From an uncultured Lachnospiraceae bacterium (GTDB taxonomy: Bacteria; Bacillota; Clostridia; Lachnospirales; Lachnospiraceae), in contig CAJTUB010000002.1 of the NCBI GenBank assembly GCA_910579465.1, positions 6,980 through 70,979 of the forward strand: a DNA stretch of 64,000 nt, in the 5' to 3' direction. Shown here piece after piece: positions 52,676 through 60,989 of this stretch (the stretch's first letter is position 1; each line of letters starts with the position of its first letter). The translations under genes were made by a program, and so were the position numbers. The notes below the pieces were generated by a model. It did no database searches and was not told where the DNA came from. It saw only the letters and a list, made by a program, of their open reading frames with translations.

Positions 52676-52909
52676 TTACTCTACGATATAAGGCGCCAAT
52701 GCTGCCAGAATATCGTCCAGGTTGTCCTGTGCATGGACATTCAGGTCAATCGGCTTGGAAAGGTCTAAGCTGAAAATACCCATGATAGACTTGGCATCAA
52801 TGACGTATCTTCCGGAAACTAAATCGAAATCGGAATCAAACTTCGTAATTTCATTTACGAAAGCCTTTACCTTGTCGATGGAGTTTAAAGAAATTTTAAC
52901 GGTCTTCAT
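52676..52909 (-). CDS. HPr-like protein lacking the active-site histidine motif
   Basis: The 77-aa protein has the HPr fold pattern, including the Ser46 region in DAKSIMGIFSLDLSKPIDLN. However, the usual GLHARPA motif with the phosphorylated His15 is replaced by the stretch SIDKVKAFV. It therefore cannot carry phosphate from enzyme I, but retains the HPr-kinase-type serine site and its context. A regulatory role (Crh-like) is possible. The gene stands alone with its own promoter and terminator. RBS AAGGAGG precedes the start at 52909. Confidence 0.8.
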   Translation of the reverse strand: MKTVKISLNSIDKVKAFVNEITKFDSDFDLVSGRYVIDAKSIMGIFSLDLSKPIDLNVHAQDNLDDILAALAPYIVE

Positions 52910-52973
52910 AGTAGAGCCTCCTTCTTTATATTTTGACTATAGATTACTCTTTGTGAGCTAGCCTTATACCTAT

Positions 52974-53002
52974 ATAGTACCGTTTGAAGCTGGAAATGTC
53001 AA
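52974..53002 (-). promoter_or_regulatory. Promoter of the HPr-like gene
   Basis: On the minus strand, TTGACA (53002-52997), 17-base spacer, TACTAT (52979-52974), 65 bases from the start codon. Confidence 0.75.
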
Positions 53003-53086
53003 TATAAAACAAATAAAAAATTCAGGGGGCTGTTGTACGGAGTGCAACGGCGGCTTAGTACAAAACTTTATGGAAGGAGGGCGGCA

Positions 53087-54529
53087 ATGGAAAAAGAGGA
53101 AAACAGGACAATGGCAGGAAAACGGGTTGCCTTTCTGACGCTCGGCTGTAAGGTAAATTCGTATGAGACGGAAGGAATGCGGGAGTTGTTTTTAAAGGCT
53201 GGTGCCGTGGAAACAGAGTTTGAAGAGGAAGCAGATATTTATATTGTCAATACCTGTTCCGTGACCAACATTGCCGACCGGAAGTCCAGACAGATGCTGC
53301 ACCGTGCAAAGAAAAGAGGAAACGGCGCGCTCGTGGTGGCGGCAGGGTGCTATGCACAGGCGGCAGGAGAGCGTCTGGGAGAAAAGGATGGCGTAGACCT
53401 TGTCGTCGGCAATAACCGGAAAGCAGAAATTGTAGAGCTGGTGGAAGCCGCGTTAAAGCAAAGGGATGCAGAGCACAGCCATGCCCTTTTGGATATTGCA
53501 AAGGAGCGGCGGTTTGAAGAGCTGCCGATTGAGACGGTAACAGAACGCACCAGGGCGTATATTAAGATTGAGGACGGCTGTAACCAGTTCTGCAGCTACT
53601 GTATCATCCCATATGTGCGCGGACGGGTGCGTTCCCGCGGGACGGCGGAGGTGCTTGCCGAGATAAGGCGGCTGGCAGCGGAGGGCTACCGGGAGGTAGT
53701 GCTGACCGGGATTCATCTTTCGTCTTATGGTCTGGACAAGGGAAAAGGCACCGGAGCGGATGCGGAGACGGCTTCCGGCTTCGATGCGGCACTTGCCGCA
53801 GGGGAGACTGCAGAGGAAACCGTGCTGCCGTTACTTGCCCTGTTAAGGGAGGTGCAGAAGCTTCCGGGAATCGAGAGAATCCGGCTCGGCTCACTGGAGC
53901 CCAGAATTATGACGGAAGCATTTGCAGCGGAGCTTGCAACGCTGTCAAAGCTCTGCCCGCACTTTCATCTTTCCCTGCAAAGCGGCTGCGATGCGACGCT
54001 GAAACGGATGAACCGGAAGTATACAACCGCGGAGTACCGGGAGGCGGTCGGGCGGCTGCGCCGCTATTTTGAACGGCCGGCAGTGACGACGGATATCATT
54101 GTCGGCTTTCCGGGCGAGACAGAGGAGGAGTTTGCGGAGACGATGCGCTTTGCAGAGGAGATTGCATTTTCCAAGATTCATATTTTCAAGTATTCCAGAC
54201 GTGCGGGAACTGCAGCGGACCGGATGGAGGCGCAGATACCGGAGCCGGTAAAGACACAGCGCAGCGCGGCGCTGTCGGCACTGGAGGAGGAACTGGAGGA
54301 AGCTTACCGGGAACAGTTTGCCGGGGCAATGGAGCCGGTGCTGTTTGAGGAGGAAATTCAAATAGACGGAAGGCGTTATCTGACCGGACACACAACGCGC
54401 TATCTTAAGGCGGCACTCCCGGCAGACGGGCAGCATATTCCGCGGCCAAATGAAACCGTGCCGGTCCGGCTGTCAAAGCTGCGGCTCAGGGATTCTGTTG
54501 TGGCGGAGCCGGTGCAGGAAGGGCTTTAA
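53087..54529 (+). CDS. mtaB: tRNA t6A37 methylthiotransferase MtaB
   Basis: The 480-aa enzyme adds a methylthio group to t6A37. The N-terminal domain holds three cluster Cys: TLGCKVN, VNTCSVT and AAGCYAQ. The radical SAM motif is CNQFCSYC. A TRAM-like tail is at the C-terminus. The order and LGCKVNSYET place it with MtaB rather than MiaB. An insertion rich in Gly/Ala/Glu (about residues 225-250) lies in the SAM domain. ATG 53087 has GGAGGGCGG upstream; ATG 53033 is less likely. Confidence 0.9.
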   Translation: MEKEENRTMAGKRVAFLTLGCKVNSYETEGMRELFLKAGAVETEFEEEADIYIVNTCSVTNIADRKSRQMLHRAKKRGNGALVVAAGCYAQAAGERLGEKDGVDLVVGNNRKAEIVELVEAALKQRDAEHSHALLDIAKERRFEELPIETVTERTRAYIKIEDGCNQFCSYCIIPYVRGRVRSRGTAEVLAEIRRLAAEGYREVVLTGIHLSSYGLDKGKGTGADAETASGFDAALAAGETAEETVLPLLALLREVQKLPGIERIRLGSLEPRIMTEAFAAELATLSKLCPHFHLSLQSGCDATLKRMNRKYTTAEYREAVGRLRRYFERPAVTTDIIVGFPGETEEEFAETMRFAEEIAFSKIHIFKYSRRAGTAADRMEAQIPEPVKTQRSAALSALEEELEEAYREQFAGAMEPVLFEEEIQIDGRRYLTGHTTRYLKAALPADGQHIPRPNETVPVRLSKLRLRDSVVAEPVQEGL

Positions 54530-54760
54530 ACCGCCCGGTGGCGTCCCCGCACCTGACCAGCTCTGAGGAAGCGCTGATTAAATCACCGCTCAGAGCCTCT
54601 GGCGGATGGCAGGCGTGCGAAATGGAATATCGTCAGCCAGGCTGACCCGCACGCCGCCGCAAGAACGCCAGAGGCGTTCTTGAATAAACGTAAGTCCTTC
54701 GGACAAATGCAAACGCAAGTAGCTCATAGTCTGCGGAACTTTTCCGGGGATTCAAAAAAT
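54530..54760. other. Structured intergenic region after mtaB
   Basis: Successive inverted repeats: GCTCTGAG/CTCAGAGC (54560-54595), GGCGTGCG/CGCACGCC (about 54612-54654) and the perfect AAGAACGCC/GGCGTTCTT (about 54660-54680), then the GTCCTTCGGAC palindrome (about 54693). No reading frame. It contains copy B of the repeat also seen in front of lepA. Confidence 0.55.
54566..54608 (-). repeat. Dispersed intergenic repeat, copy B
   Basis: Read on the minus strand it gives CATCCGCCAGAGGCTCTGAG and, after a short gap, TGATTTAATCAGCGCTTCCT, matching 38269-38315 in the opposite orientation. Confidence 0.6.
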
Positions 54761-54784
54761 GCAGAAACTTAAGATGGAAATGTA

Positions 54785-54813
54785 TTGAAATTTTTCCAAA
54801 AATATATTATCAT
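54785..54813 (+). promoter_or_regulatory. Promoter of the ireB operon
   Basis: TTGAAA at 54785-54790, 17-base spacer, TATCAT at 54808-54813. Confidence 0.55.
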
Positions 54814-54867
54814 AAAGTCTAATAGGACAAAAGGCAGCAGTGATTTTTGACAGAGGAGCGCAGACTT

Positions 54868-55125
54868 ATGCATGAGGTGAATCATACACAGTTTTTTAAG
54901 GTGGAAAAGAATACCGCGCCGAACGTGCGGGAAATATTAGCGGCGGTACATCATGCACTGACAGAGCAGGGGTACAATCCGGTAAATCAGATTGTCGGTT
55001 ATATTATGTCCGGTGACCCGACGTATATTACCAGTTATGAGAATGCGCGGAGCCTGATTATGAAAGTAGAGCGCGATGAGATTATTGAAGAGCTTTTGTG
55101 CAATTATATTAAGCGGGAACTGTAA
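54868..55125 (+). CDS. ireB: IreB family regulatory phosphoprotein
   Basis: The 85-aa protein has the UPF0297/IreB pattern: TAPNVREILAAVHHALTEQG, YNPVNQIVGYIMSGDPTYIT and a C-terminal RDEIIEELLCNYIKREL. In Enterococcus, IreB is a substrate of the Ser/Thr kinase IreK and affects cell-wall stress tolerance. ATG 54868 is preferred because GAGGAG lies nine bases upstream, within the longer frame from TTG 54847. First gene of the conserved ireB-ruvX-DUF1292 set. Confidence 0.9.
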   Translation: MHEVNHTQFFKVEKNTAPNVREILAAVHHALTEQGYNPVNQIVGYIMSGDPTYITSYENARSLIMKVERDEIIEELLCNYIKREL

Positions 55126-55160
55126 GGTTTGGCCGGTGTGATATGAGAGGCAGGTAAGAT

Positions 55161-55595
55161 ATGCGGATTATGGGTCTGGATTACGGGGCGGCAACGGTCG
55201 GCGTTGCAGTCAGCGATGAGCTTTTGCTTACTGCCCAGGGGATAGAAACCATCCGGAGGGAGCAGGAGCTGCAGCTCCGCAAAACTTACCGGAGAATTGA
55301 GGAACTGGTACAGGAATATGAGGTAGAGAGGATTGTAGTGGGCTTACCGAAGCACTTAAACAATTCCATCGGGGAGCGTGCAAAAAAGGCGGAGGAGTTT
55401 GCGGAGGCACTGAGGCGGAGAACGGGGCTTCCGGTAGAGATGCAGGACGAGCGTCTGACGACGGTTGAGGCGAACCGTACCTTAGAGGCAGGCGGTGCAG
55501 GACTGAAAAAGAAGAAGGCAGTGATAGATAAACTGGCAGCAGTTTTAATATTGCAGGGATATTTAGACCGGCTGAATTATGGAAAGGAAGTTTAA
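55161..55595 (+). CDS. ruvX: Putative Holliday junction resolvase RuvX (YqgF)
   Basis: The 144-aa RNase H-fold protein begins with MGLDYGAATVGVAVSDEL (first catalytic Asp), then VERIVVGLPKHLNNSIGERA, and has the second acidic site in DERLTTVEA. Family roles are Holliday junction resolution and pre-16S rRNA processing. It is directly adjacent to the DUF1292 gene (stop and start abut). Confidence 0.93.
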   Translation: MRIMGLDYGAATVGVAVSDELLLTAQGIETIRREQELQLRKTYRRIEELVQEYEVERIVVGLPKHLNNSIGERAKKAEEFAEALRRRTGLPVEMQDERLTTVEANRTLEAGGAGLKKKKAVIDKLAAVLILQGYLDRLNYGKEV

Positions 55596-55877
55596 ATGGA
55601 AAGAAAGCAGGATACCGTTACGTTTCTGACGGAGGACGGCGACGAGGCAGTATTTCATGTGATAGAAGAGACCCGTATCAACGGGACGGATTATCTTCTG
55701 GTACTGGATGATATTGAGGATGAGGAAACAGAGGCATTGATTTTAAAGGATGTTTCAGCGGAGGGAGAGCCGGAGGCAGTTTACGAGATTGTAGAGGATG
55801 AGAAGGAACTGCAGGCAGTTGCAGATTTGTTCAGTGAGATTTTGGAAGACACGGAACTGGTAATGAGTAAGGAATAA
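55596..55877 (+). CDS. DUF1292 domain protein (YrzB-like)
   Basis: The small acidic 93-aa protein has FLTEDGDEAVFHVIEETRIN and DYLLVLDDI, the DUF1292 core, and a Glu-rich C-terminus. Function is unknown across the family. It starts immediately after the ruvX stop and completes the conserved trio. Confidence 0.85.
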   Translation: MERKQDTVTFLTEDGDEAVFHVIEETRINGTDYLLVLDDIEDEETEALILKDVSAEGEPEAVYEIVEDEKELQAVADLFSEILEDTELVMSKE

Positions 55878-56003
55878 AACAGGCCAGGAATCTCCGTTTT
55901 GTTGCGGGATTTCGGGTTTGTTTAAGAAAAAAAGGGAATAATTTATTAAAAGCTGCATTATAAAACAGAATAGAATCCGGAGGCTTTCCCATAAGCATCC
56001 GCG

Positions 56004-56042
56004 GGCTCCGGCCCCGGCCGTCATAAAAAGGACGGCGGAGCC
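56004..56042 (+). terminator. GC-rich stem-loop upstream of rnjA
   Basis: GGCTCCG (56004-56010) pairs with CGGAGCC (56036-56042) and, inside, CCGTC with GACGG around ATAAAAAG, with a bulged GCCCCGG. No T-run. It lies between the DUF1292 gene and rnjA; it may be the end of the former or part of the rnjA leader. Confidence 0.4.
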
Positions 56043-56155
56043 GGGGTTGCCGCGTGTGTCAGGAGGGCATACGGTGTCAGGGCGTGCGTGATAAAATTTG
56101 CGAGGGCTTTTTGAAAGCTTTGTTTTACGATGCACCAAAACAGGAGGTAGCATTT

Positions 56156-57886
56156 TTGAGAAGAAGAGGAGTCAGGGCAGCAGTGGCTGCACTGGAGGAA
56201 GAACAGTTTTTAAAAGAGGATATAGTAAGTAAGTCAAAGCTGAGGATTATCCCGCTTGGCGGACTGGAACAGATCGGCATGAACATTACGGCGTATGAAT
56301 ACGAGGACAGTATCATTGTCGTAGACTGCGGTCTGGCGTTTCCGGAGGACGATATGCTTGGTATCGACCTCGTTATTCCGGATATTACGTATCTGAAGGA
56401 GAATATAGATAAGGTCAAGGGCTTTATCATTACCCACGGGCATGAGGACCACATCGGCGCGCTGCCGTACGTCTTAAAGGAGCTGAACGTACCGGTTTAC
56501 GCGACGAAGCTGACGGTCGGTATTATTGATAACAAGTTAAAAGAGCATAGTCTGTTAAAGACGACAAAGCGTAAGGTAATTAAATACGGACAGTCGATTA
56601 ACCTGGGGGCGTTCCGGATTGAGTTCATCCGTGTCAATCACAGTATTGCGGACGCGGCGGCGCTGGCAATCTTTACGCCGGTAGGGACGCTTGTGCATAC
56701 CGGCGACTTCAAGGTGGATTATACACCGATGTTTTCCGATACGATTGACTTACAGCGTTTGGCGGAGCTTGGGAAGAAGGGCGTATTGGCGCTGTTAGCA
56801 GATTCTACGAATGTAGAACGCCCGGGCTTTACGATGTCGGAGCGCACGGTGGCAAAGACGTTTGATACGATTTTTTCGGAAAGCATGAACCACCGTCTGA
56901 TTGTTGCGACCTTTGCTTCGAACGTGGACCGCGTACAGCAGATTATTTACACGGCGGAGAAGTACGACCGCAAGGTCGTAATCGAAGGGCGCAGCATGGT
57001 GAATATCATCTCGACGGCGGCGGAGCTCGGCTATATCAAGATTCCGGAAAATATTATGATTGATATTGAGCAGATTAAAAATTATCCGGATGAAAAGCTT
57101 GTGCTGATTACGACCGGCAGCCAGGGAGAGGCAATGGCAGCGCTTTCGCGGATGGCAAATTCCACCCACAAGAAGGTTTCGATTGTGCCGGGCGATGTGG
57201 TGATTTTAAGCTCGCATCCGATTCCGGGCAACGAAAAGCAGGTATCCAAAATTATCAATGAGCTGACAAGGAAGGGCGCAAAGGTGATTACACAGGACAC
57301 CCACGTTTCCGGTCACGCCTGTCAGGAGGAAATCAAGCTGATTTATGCGCTGACGAAGCCGAAGTATGCGATTCCGCTGCACGGGGAGTATCATCACCGC
57401 GTGACGCACGGACAGCTTGCCCAGAGCATGGGAATTGACAAGGAGCGGGTATTTATTCTCTCCTCCGGGGATGTGCTGGAGCTTGACGAAGAGAACGGAA
57501 ACGTCGTGGATAAGGTAGAGGCGCAGGGGATCTTCGTGGATGGTCTCGGGGTCGGCGATGTCGGGAATGTCGTTTTGCGCGACCGCCAGCATTTGTCGGA
57601 AAACGGCCTGCTGATTATTGTCCTGACGCTGCAGCGGTATACGAACGAGGTTCTGGCAGGACCGGATATTGTTTCCCGCGGCTTTGTCTATGTCAGGGAG
57701 TCCGAAAACCTTATGGATGAGGCAAGGGAAGTCGTTATTGACGCGCTCGACCGGTGCCTCGCGAAGAATATGTCTGACTGGGGCAAAATTAAAAGTATGA
57801 TGAAGGATTCCCTGAGCGATTATCTCTGGAAAAAGATGAAACGTAACCCGATGATTCTGCCGATTATTATGGAGGTGGATGCGTAA
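56156..57886 (+). CDS. rnjA: Ribonuclease J
   Basis: The 576-aa metallo-beta-lactamase/beta-CASP nuclease has LRIIPLGGLEQIGMNITAYE, the zinc motif HGHEDHIG, VHTGDFK, and later LSSHPIPGNE and PLHGEYHH of the beta-CASP domain. It has endo- and 5'-3' exonuclease activity in mRNA decay and rRNA maturation. I place the start at TTG 56156, with CAGGAGG eight bases upstream. The first 30 residues before the conserved domain are basic and variable. It is followed closely by the MltG-like gene. Confidence 0.93.
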   Translation: MRRRGVRAAVAALEEEQFLKEDIVSKSKLRIIPLGGLEQIGMNITAYEYEDSIIVVDCGLAFPEDDMLGIDLVIPDITYLKENIDKVKGFIITHGHEDHIGALPYVLKELNVPVYATKLTVGIIDNKLKEHSLLKTTKRKVIKYGQSINLGAFRIEFIRVNHSIADAAALAIFTPVGTLVHTGDFKVDYTPMFSDTIDLQRLAELGKKGVLALLADSTNVERPGFTMSERTVAKTFDTIFSESMNHRLIVATFASNVDRVQQIIYTAEKYDRKVVIEGRSMVNIISTAAELGYIKIPENIMIDIEQIKNYPDEKLVLITTGSQGEAMAALSRMANSTHKKVSIVPGDVVILSSHPIPGNEKQVSKIINELTRKGAKVITQDTHVSGHACQEEIKLIYALTKPKYAIPLHGEYHHRVTHGQLAQSMGIDKERVFILSSGDVLELDEENGNVVDKVEAQGIFVDGLGVGDVGNVVLRDRQHLSENGLLIIVLTLQRYTNEVLAGPDIVSRGFVYVRESENLMDEAREVVIDALDRCLAKNMSDWGKIKSMMKDSLSDYLWKKMKRNPMILPIIMEVDA

Positions 57887-57888
57887 TT

Positions 57889-58296
57889 ATGGCAAAGCAG
57901 ACACAGCATTCAAGAGCGGCACTTGATATTATAGGCTATCTTCTCGGAATTTTGCTGAATTTGGTTTTTTATGCCGTTGTTGCATTCGGACTCTATTTTG
58001 TTGCAACAAACGTATATGAATTTTCCTATCAGGTGTTCGGGGACCGTGTATGTGAAGCTGCGCCGGGGCGCGATGTGGAAATCCGCATTACGGAAGGGGA
58101 ATCGACAATGGAAATTGCCGAAGACCTTTATATGAACAAGGTAATTGTCAACAAATACACTTTTTATTTGAAAACGCGGCTGTTTGATTATGCGATTATG
58201 TACGGGACGTTCCGGCTGAACACCTCCATGACCTATGACGAGGTGCTGGCGGTCATTACCGACTTATCAAACGCAATACCGGAGGAAGGCACATGA
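57889..58296 (+). CDS. Short MltG/YceG-like membrane protein without catalytic domain
   Basis: The 135-aa protein has one TM helix (about residues 17-42) and then the N-terminal LysM-like part of MltG: ITEGESTMEIAEDLYMNKVI and FRLNTSMTYDEVLAVI. The protein stops there, without the following transglycosylase domain. Gene order yrrL(mltG)-trmR-trhP is conserved in Bacillus, so this is the reduced form of that gene. It lies two bases after rnjA and overlaps trmR by four bases (ATGA). Confidence 0.75.
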   Translation: MAKQTQHSRAALDIIGYLLGILLNLVFYAVVAFGLYFVATNVYEFSYQVFGDRVCEAAPGRDVEIRITEGESTMEIAEDLYMNKVIVNKYTFYLKTRLFDYAIMYGTFRLNTSMTYDEVLAVITDLSNAIPEEGT

Positions 58297-58955
58297 TTAT
58301 CAGTGAACGGCTGTCGGAGTATTTAAAGGCATTGGAATGTGATTTGCCGGACTATCTGGACCGGCTGGAGCAGCAGGCACTTTCAGACGAGGTGCCGATT
58401 ATCAGAAAGGAAGCGCAGGCATTGCTGCGTTTCCTTTTGTGCTTGTTAAAGCCGGAGCGGATTCTGGAGGTCGGCTGTGCGGTCGGCTTCTCTGCCGCCT
58501 TTATGAGTGAATATATGCCGGAGGGCGCGACAATTACCACGATTGAAAAGGTGGAACAGCGTATCCGGGAGGCAAAGAAAAACCTTGCGGGGATTCCGAG
58601 GGCGGGACAGGTAACGCTGCTTTGCGGCGATGCGAAAGAAGTATTGCAGGAGCTTTCCGGAAAGGGGGAAAGCTATCCGTTTATCTTTATGGATGCGGCA
58701 AAGGGGCAGTATATGAACTTCCTGCCGTATCTGCTAAAGCTTCTCCCGGAGGGCGGGCTTCTGATTACGGATAATGTACTGCAGGAGGGGACAATTGTAG
58801 AGTCCAAGTATACCATACCGCGCAGGGAGCGCACGATACATATGCGGATGCGGGAGTATGTGTATACGTTAAAGCACATGGAGGAGCTGGAAACGGTGGT
58901 GCTGCCGGTCGGGGACGGTATGACATTAAGTGTAAAGAAAGGCACGAAACGATGA
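58293..58955 (+). CDS. trmR: tRNA 5-hydroxyuridine O-methyltransferase (TrmR/YrrM-like)
   Basis: The 220-aa SAM enzyme of the O-methyltransferase family 3 type has motif I ILEVGCAVGFSAAFM, ITTIEKVEQRIREAKKNL, the metal-binding FIFMDAAKGQY, and ITDNVLQEGTI. TrmR methylates ho5U34 to mo5U34 in tRNA. It overlaps both neighbours by four bases, the second of which (U32 protein) makes the ho5U substrate, so the pair forms a short pathway. Confidence 0.88.
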   Translation: MIISERLSEYLKALECDLPDYLDRLEQQALSDEVPIIRKEAQALLRFLLCLLKPERILEVGCAVGFSAAFMSEYMPEGATITTIEKVEQRIREAKKNLAGIPRAGQVTLLCGDAKEVLQELSGKGESYPFIFMDAAKGQYMNFLPYLLKLLPEGGLLITDNVLQEGTIVESKYTIPRRERTIHMRMREYVYTLKHMEELETVVLPVGDGMTLSVKKGTKR

Positions 58956-60196
58956 CGGATGCGAGAAAAAAGCCGGAGCTTCTGCTTCCGGCAGGGAGCC
59001 TTGAGGTATTAAAAATTGCGGTGAATTATGGCGCAGATGCAGTGTATATCGGCGGCGGGATGTACGGGCTGCGTGCAAAGGCGCGGAATTTTTCGATGGA
59101 AGAAATGGAGCAGGGGATTGCCTATGCCCATGCGCACGGCGTCAGGGTCTATGTGACCGCCAATATTACGGCGCACAACCGTGACCTTGCGGGCGTCGGG
59201 GCGTATTTCGGGGAGCTTAAGGAACTCAGGCCGGATGCGCTGATTATTTCGGACCCGGGCGTGTTTGAGCTTGCCAAGGAGCTTTTGCCGGAGACGGAGC
59301 TTCATATCAGCACGCAGGCGAACAATGTCAATTACATGACCTTCCGTTTCTGGCACCGTCTGGGCGCAAAGCGCGTGGTATCGGCAAGGGAGCTTTCCCT
59401 GGAGGAAATCGGGGAGCTGCGCCGGAATATTCCGGGGGACTTGGAAATTGAGACATTTGTGCATGGTGCCATGTGTATTTCCTATTCGGGCCGGTGTCTG
59501 CTTAGCAATTATTTTACGGGACGGGACGCGAATCTCGGCGCATGCACACATCCGTGCCGTTGGAAATATTATATCATGGAGGAGACCAGACCGGGCGAAT
59601 ATCTTCCGGTGTTTGAAAACGAACGGGGAACTTACATTTTTAACTCGAGGGATTTGTGCATGATAGAGCATATCCCGGAGCTGGTTGCGGCGGGAATCGA
59701 CAGCTTTAAGATAGAGGGGCGCATGAAGACCGCGCTTTATGTTGCCGCCGCGGCGCGCACCTACCGGCAGGCAATCGACGACTATTTTGAAAGTGAGGAA
59801 AAGTACAGGGCGCGTCTGCCATATTATCGGGAGGAAGTGTCCAAGTGTACCTGCCGCAGCTACACGACGGGCTTTTTCTTTGGTGCGCCGGGAAGTGATG
59901 CGCAGGTCTATGAAAGCAATGAATATCAGAAGGAATATACGTATCTCGGTTTTCCGCTCAGGGTCACGGAGGACGGGAGACTTTATATGGAACAGAGGAA
60001 CAAGTTCTGCGTCGGTGATACTGTGGAGCTCATGGAGCCCCGAGGAGAAAACCGTCCTGCAAAGGTGCTTGCCATAACGGACGAAGACGGGAATGCCATG
60101 GAAAGCTGCCCGCATCCGCAGCAGATGCTGTATGTGACACTGGACCAGAAGGCAGAGCCGCTTACCGTTTTACGCAGGAAGGACAGCTGTTTATAA
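58952..60196 (+). CDS. Peptidase U32-family tRNA hydroxylation protein (TrhP-like)
   Basis: The 414-aa protein has the U32 pattern: ELLLPAGSLEVLKIAVNYGA, ADAVYIGGG, TQANNVNYM and the family signature ETFVHGAMCISYSGRCLLSN, with further conserved Cys (GACTHPCRWKY). Despite the name, members act in prephenate-dependent hydroxylation of U34 in tRNA. Bacillus has two genes (trhP1 and trhP2); here a single gene of this size covers the function. It follows trmR with a four-base overlap. Confidence 0.88.
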   Translation: MTDARKKPELLLPAGSLEVLKIAVNYGADAVYIGGGMYGLRAKARNFSMEEMEQGIAYAHAHGVRVYVTANITAHNRDLAGVGAYFGELKELRPDALIISDPGVFELAKELLPETELHISTQANNVNYMTFRFWHRLGAKRVVSARELSLEEIGELRRNIPGDLEIETFVHGAMCISYSGRCLLSNYFTGRDANLGACTHPCRWKYYIMEETRPGEYLPVFENERGTYIFNSRDLCMIEHIPELVAAGIDSFKIEGRMKTALYVAAAARTYRQAIDDYFESEEKYRARLPYYREEVSKCTCRSYTTGFFFGAPGSDAQVYESNEYQKEYTYLGFPLRVTEDGRLYMEQRNKFCVGDTVELMEPRGENRPAKVLAITDEDGNAMESCPHPQQMLYVTLDQKAEPLTVLRRKDSCL

Positions 60197-60272
60197 ATTA
60201 GTTTATAGTGCGACAGGCACGGGTCATGTTTCCGCGTCATAGTCTGTTAGAAAGAACGGACGGAGGCATGGC

Positions 60273-60905
60273 GTGTTATCCTTTCCCAAACCGCTTGATG
60301 CAAAAGAGGAGGAGTCGCTGTTCGCCGAGTTTCGTGCGGGGAAAAAGGAAGCAAGGGATTTGCTGATTGAGCACAATCTTCGTCTGGTGGCACATATCGT
60401 GAAAAAGTATACCCAGCCCGAAAAAGATAATGAGGACCTGATTTCCATCGGCACGGTAGGTCTGATTAAGGCAGTGGACACCTTTGATGAAAACAAGGGC
60501 ATCCGTCTGGGAACGTATGCCGCACGCTGTATTGAAAATGAACTGCTGATGTATTTCAGGGCAGGCAAGAAATCAGCAAAGGAAGTGTACCTTTACGACC
60601 CGATTGGAACGGATAAAGAAGGAAATGCCATCAGTCTGTTGGAGATTATCGAAGCCGAAGAGGAAGACTACACGGACAGGGTAGAAAAAAAGGAGAAGCT
60701 TTCCGTGCTGCCGCGGCTGATTGAAGAAATCCTGGAGGAACGGGAACGGGAGATTATTGCGCTGCGCTACGGCCTTCTGGGTGGCAGGGAAATGACGCAG
60801 CGGGAAATTGCAAGCCGCCTTTCCATCAGCAGGAGCTATGTGTCGAGGATAGAAAAAAAAGCGTTGAAAAAGCTAAAAGAGGAATATGAAAAGCGGGAGC
60901 GGTAG
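60273..60905 (+). CDS. sigK: RNA polymerase sporulation sigma factor SigK
   Basis: The 210-aa sigma-70-family factor begins MLSFPKPLDAKEEESLFAEF and has region 2 (HNLRLVAHIVKKYTQPEKDN with EDLISIGTVGLIKAVDTFD) and region 4 (MTQREIASRLSISRSYVSRI). LVAHIVKKY is the SigK pattern; SigE has LVVYIARKF. It starts directly at the mature sequence, without the pro-sequence cleaved in Bacillus, and is not split by a skin-type element. GTG 60273 has GGAGG six bases upstream. It should drive late mother-cell genes of sporulation. Confidence 0.85.
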   Translation: MLSFPKPLDAKEEESLFAEFRAGKKEARDLLIEHNLRLVAHIVKKYTQPEKDNEDLISIGTVGLIKAVDTFDENKGIRLGTYAARCIENELLMYFRAGKKSAKEVYLYDPIGTDKEGNAISLLEIIEAEEEDYTDRVEKKEKLSVLPRLIEEILEEREREIIALRYGLLGGREMTQREIASRLSISRSYVSRIEKKALKKLKEEYEKRER

Positions 60906-60989
60906 AAGGTGCAGTATAGTGAGGCGGGAGTGGAAGCCGGGACAGAAGGATACCGGAAGGCGCAGAAGAGAAAGGAAGGGCGCAGGCGG

